Below, piece by piece: positions 62,549 to 64,000 of a DNA stretch of 64,000 nt. How positions within the stretch are numbered: position 1 is the stretch's first letter; the number at the start of each line of letters is the position of its first letter. The stretch spans positions 51,103,227-51,167,226 of the forward strand of contig CM055107.1 in NCBI GenBank assembly GCA_029204225.1. Reading direction: 5' to 3'. Position numbers and translations under genes: made by a program. Below the pieces are notes generated by a model, which ran no database searches, was not told where the DNA came from, and saw nothing but the letters and a program-made list of their open reading frames with translations. Origin of the DNA: Diphasiastrum complanatum. Taxonomy: Eukaryota; Streptophyta; Lycopodiopsida; Lycopodiales; Lycopodiaceae.

Positions 62549-64000
62549 CTAGACTTATTCAAAAGGAGTCGTCAGCAACAAAAACAAGGCACACCCTCTA
62601 CAATAGTCAATCTGCATTGTCCTTCCAGAAGAGAAATCCACTGTAATTCAATCTACAACATACTCAATGCTAATTTCAATCCAGAAAGCAACTTTTGGAA
62701 CACCTCATACATGATAGCAACAATCAACTGTTTATTGTAAAAGTAATAAATCACAAGCTTTCCTCATGAGAGAATCACTAACTAGCAGCAGCCCTAGAAA
62801 AAGCAGTCAGCAATTAAACGGCCAAAACAAGCCACAAAACAAAAATTCTACATTGAAATAATACAGTCTACAGCCTGCCCAGAATGCAAAATATTCAGCT
62901 GAAATGCCATGGACTATTCATTGGACCAAATTTCAAGCACTAAGCCTCTAACAGGTCGTTGCTTCTGGATGCTAGTAACTTAAGATCACCTTAACAAACT
63001 AGAAGAGAAAATGTCAACACTTTGAAAAAGGTAGTCACTGGTTAGAATCTTGCTAATTCTGCTATGTCATAAGTAAAGCTATGCTGGTTGTGAACACTTC
63101 CCTCTAATACTGGCATAATTGGGGGATTTCAAATTTGCTGTTGCTGCTGCTGGAATAACTTTCTAACTTTCACCTAGGTCCTAAAGGTAAAGGAGTTCCA
63201 CAAAGAGGTTGTCATGTACTGGTGGAATGTGAACGGTCATGTATTCTTCTGAGAACCTGGACTTTAGGTAACACTCTGGTCTTGTGGCTGGACAGGTCAA
63301 TGCTTCAACTCAATCTTAGCATTTTAGGCTATTGCATTCAGAGAAGTCAAGAGTCTTAAGGTTGTTGGTTACAGAGTGTAACAATCGGATCAAGCCATAA
63401 TATCTCCTTGAGCTTTTTCTTGATTTTCATTGAGTTAGAAAGGCACTTCAAATTGATGGGTTGCAGACTTCAGAAGACAGAATTGAATACCTAGAACTTG
63501 AAAAGTGATTTCATGCCAGTTCAACCTGTGATTCATCCCTAAATTATGTTCTCAAACTTGTCCATTTGAGCATAATATGTCTTCAACTCTGACAATTTAG
63601 ATAGCATTGATAGTGAGATCGGAAGGACGAGGTCCTGCAAATCATCAGTTGCAGCTCAGTATTCCTTGTGAGAGAAGTCCCCATCTTGAGCCCCCTTCCC
63701 CCAGTGCTGTGTCATATGTTTAATGACTTCCATCTGTTGTGTTTCGTTGCATGTGAAATGTTTGATGTTCGTCAGGTATCCTTCCACTATTAATAGCTCT
63801 AGGATCTTCATGTCAACCTTGTGATCTGAAACTGTTTTAGCAGAAACCATCTATCTTGGCTTCAAACTTTGAAAGTCTATGGTTTGGCACATGAGCATAT
63901 TTGCAGATTCTACTTGGCAAAAATGAAGAGCTATGAACCTGGATATGCAAAGACATAAAATCATACAGCTAGGACTAGAAACAAATAAGGTTAACTACTT
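62549..64000. other. SGR6 intron (continues beyond the window)
   Basis: The next upstream exon (expected to encode a LTAFQAFCECVGDLEMGK-like segment) was not found. A 64-aa minus-strand frame at 63656-63850 has no known domain. Confidence 0.5.

Noticed and set aside
63656-63850. 64-aa minus-strand frame considered as an upstream SGR6 exon
   Set aside because: Contains a stop at its end without a donor in frame and does not resemble the SGR6 segment expected before RWTEAITEL.

Overview
This is nuclear DNA of a land plant. The only host gene recognised is SHOOT GRAVITROPISM 6 (SGR6, the plant MROH1-type HEAT-repeat protein), on the minus strand. It is read from eleven exons between 62548 and 19588, with consistent splice phases and a stop codon. 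The exons total only 1068 bases, spread over about 43 kb, because four introns are inflated by mobile elements. Long TE-filled introns and an endonuclease-less Penelope-like element suggest a non-flowering vascular plant (fern, lycophyte or conifer grade). The species cannot be told from the sequence.

Left part (1-19.5 kb), downstream of SGR6: a degenerate Copia relic (1391-1672); an apparently complete, recent Ty1/Copia retrotransposon (5195-11055, 653-bp LTRs with one visible difference, intact 1316-aa polyprotein, 5-bp target duplication). This element is inserted inside the second zinc knuckle of an older minus-strand Copia gag. To the right lie a large inverted-repeat (foldback) segment (about 12.4-14.35 kb), another Copia gag relic (16.96-17.7 kb) and two tandem duplications.

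Middle part (19.6-39.2 kb), SGR6 exons 3-11: the 7.9-kb intron holds a Ty3/Gypsy pol relic interrupted by a 718-bp palindrome-rich element with 8-bp target duplications, plus a Copia RT relic. The 9.4-kb intron holds a tandem pair of Penelope-like element (PLE) copies on the minus strand. They carry a 604-aa gag-like ORF1, an overlapping PLE reverse transcriptase, no GIY-YIG endonuclease, and a hammerhead ribozyme in each pseudo-LTR. The two ribozymes are 4284 bases apart, one unit length. A second 201-bp palindromic element with an 8-bp duplication lies beside it.

Right part (39.2-62.3 kb): one 23-kb intron, between SGR6 exons 2 and 3, contains seven plus-strand copies or fragments of one LINE family (APE endonuclease, RT, CCHC tail; ORF1 with coiled coil and RRM-like region). 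They are stacked head to tail. Several copies begin directly after the (CT)n tail of the preceding copy, suggesting serial insertion into the family's own microsatellite tails. The 3' UTRs share stem-loops with apparent compensatory changes. The intron also carries LTR/PBS remnants, a hAT (BED/DUF659) transposase relic and a gag zinc-knuckle relic. SGR6 exons 1 and 2 as seen here lie at 62.26-62.55 kb; upstream exons are beyond the right edge.
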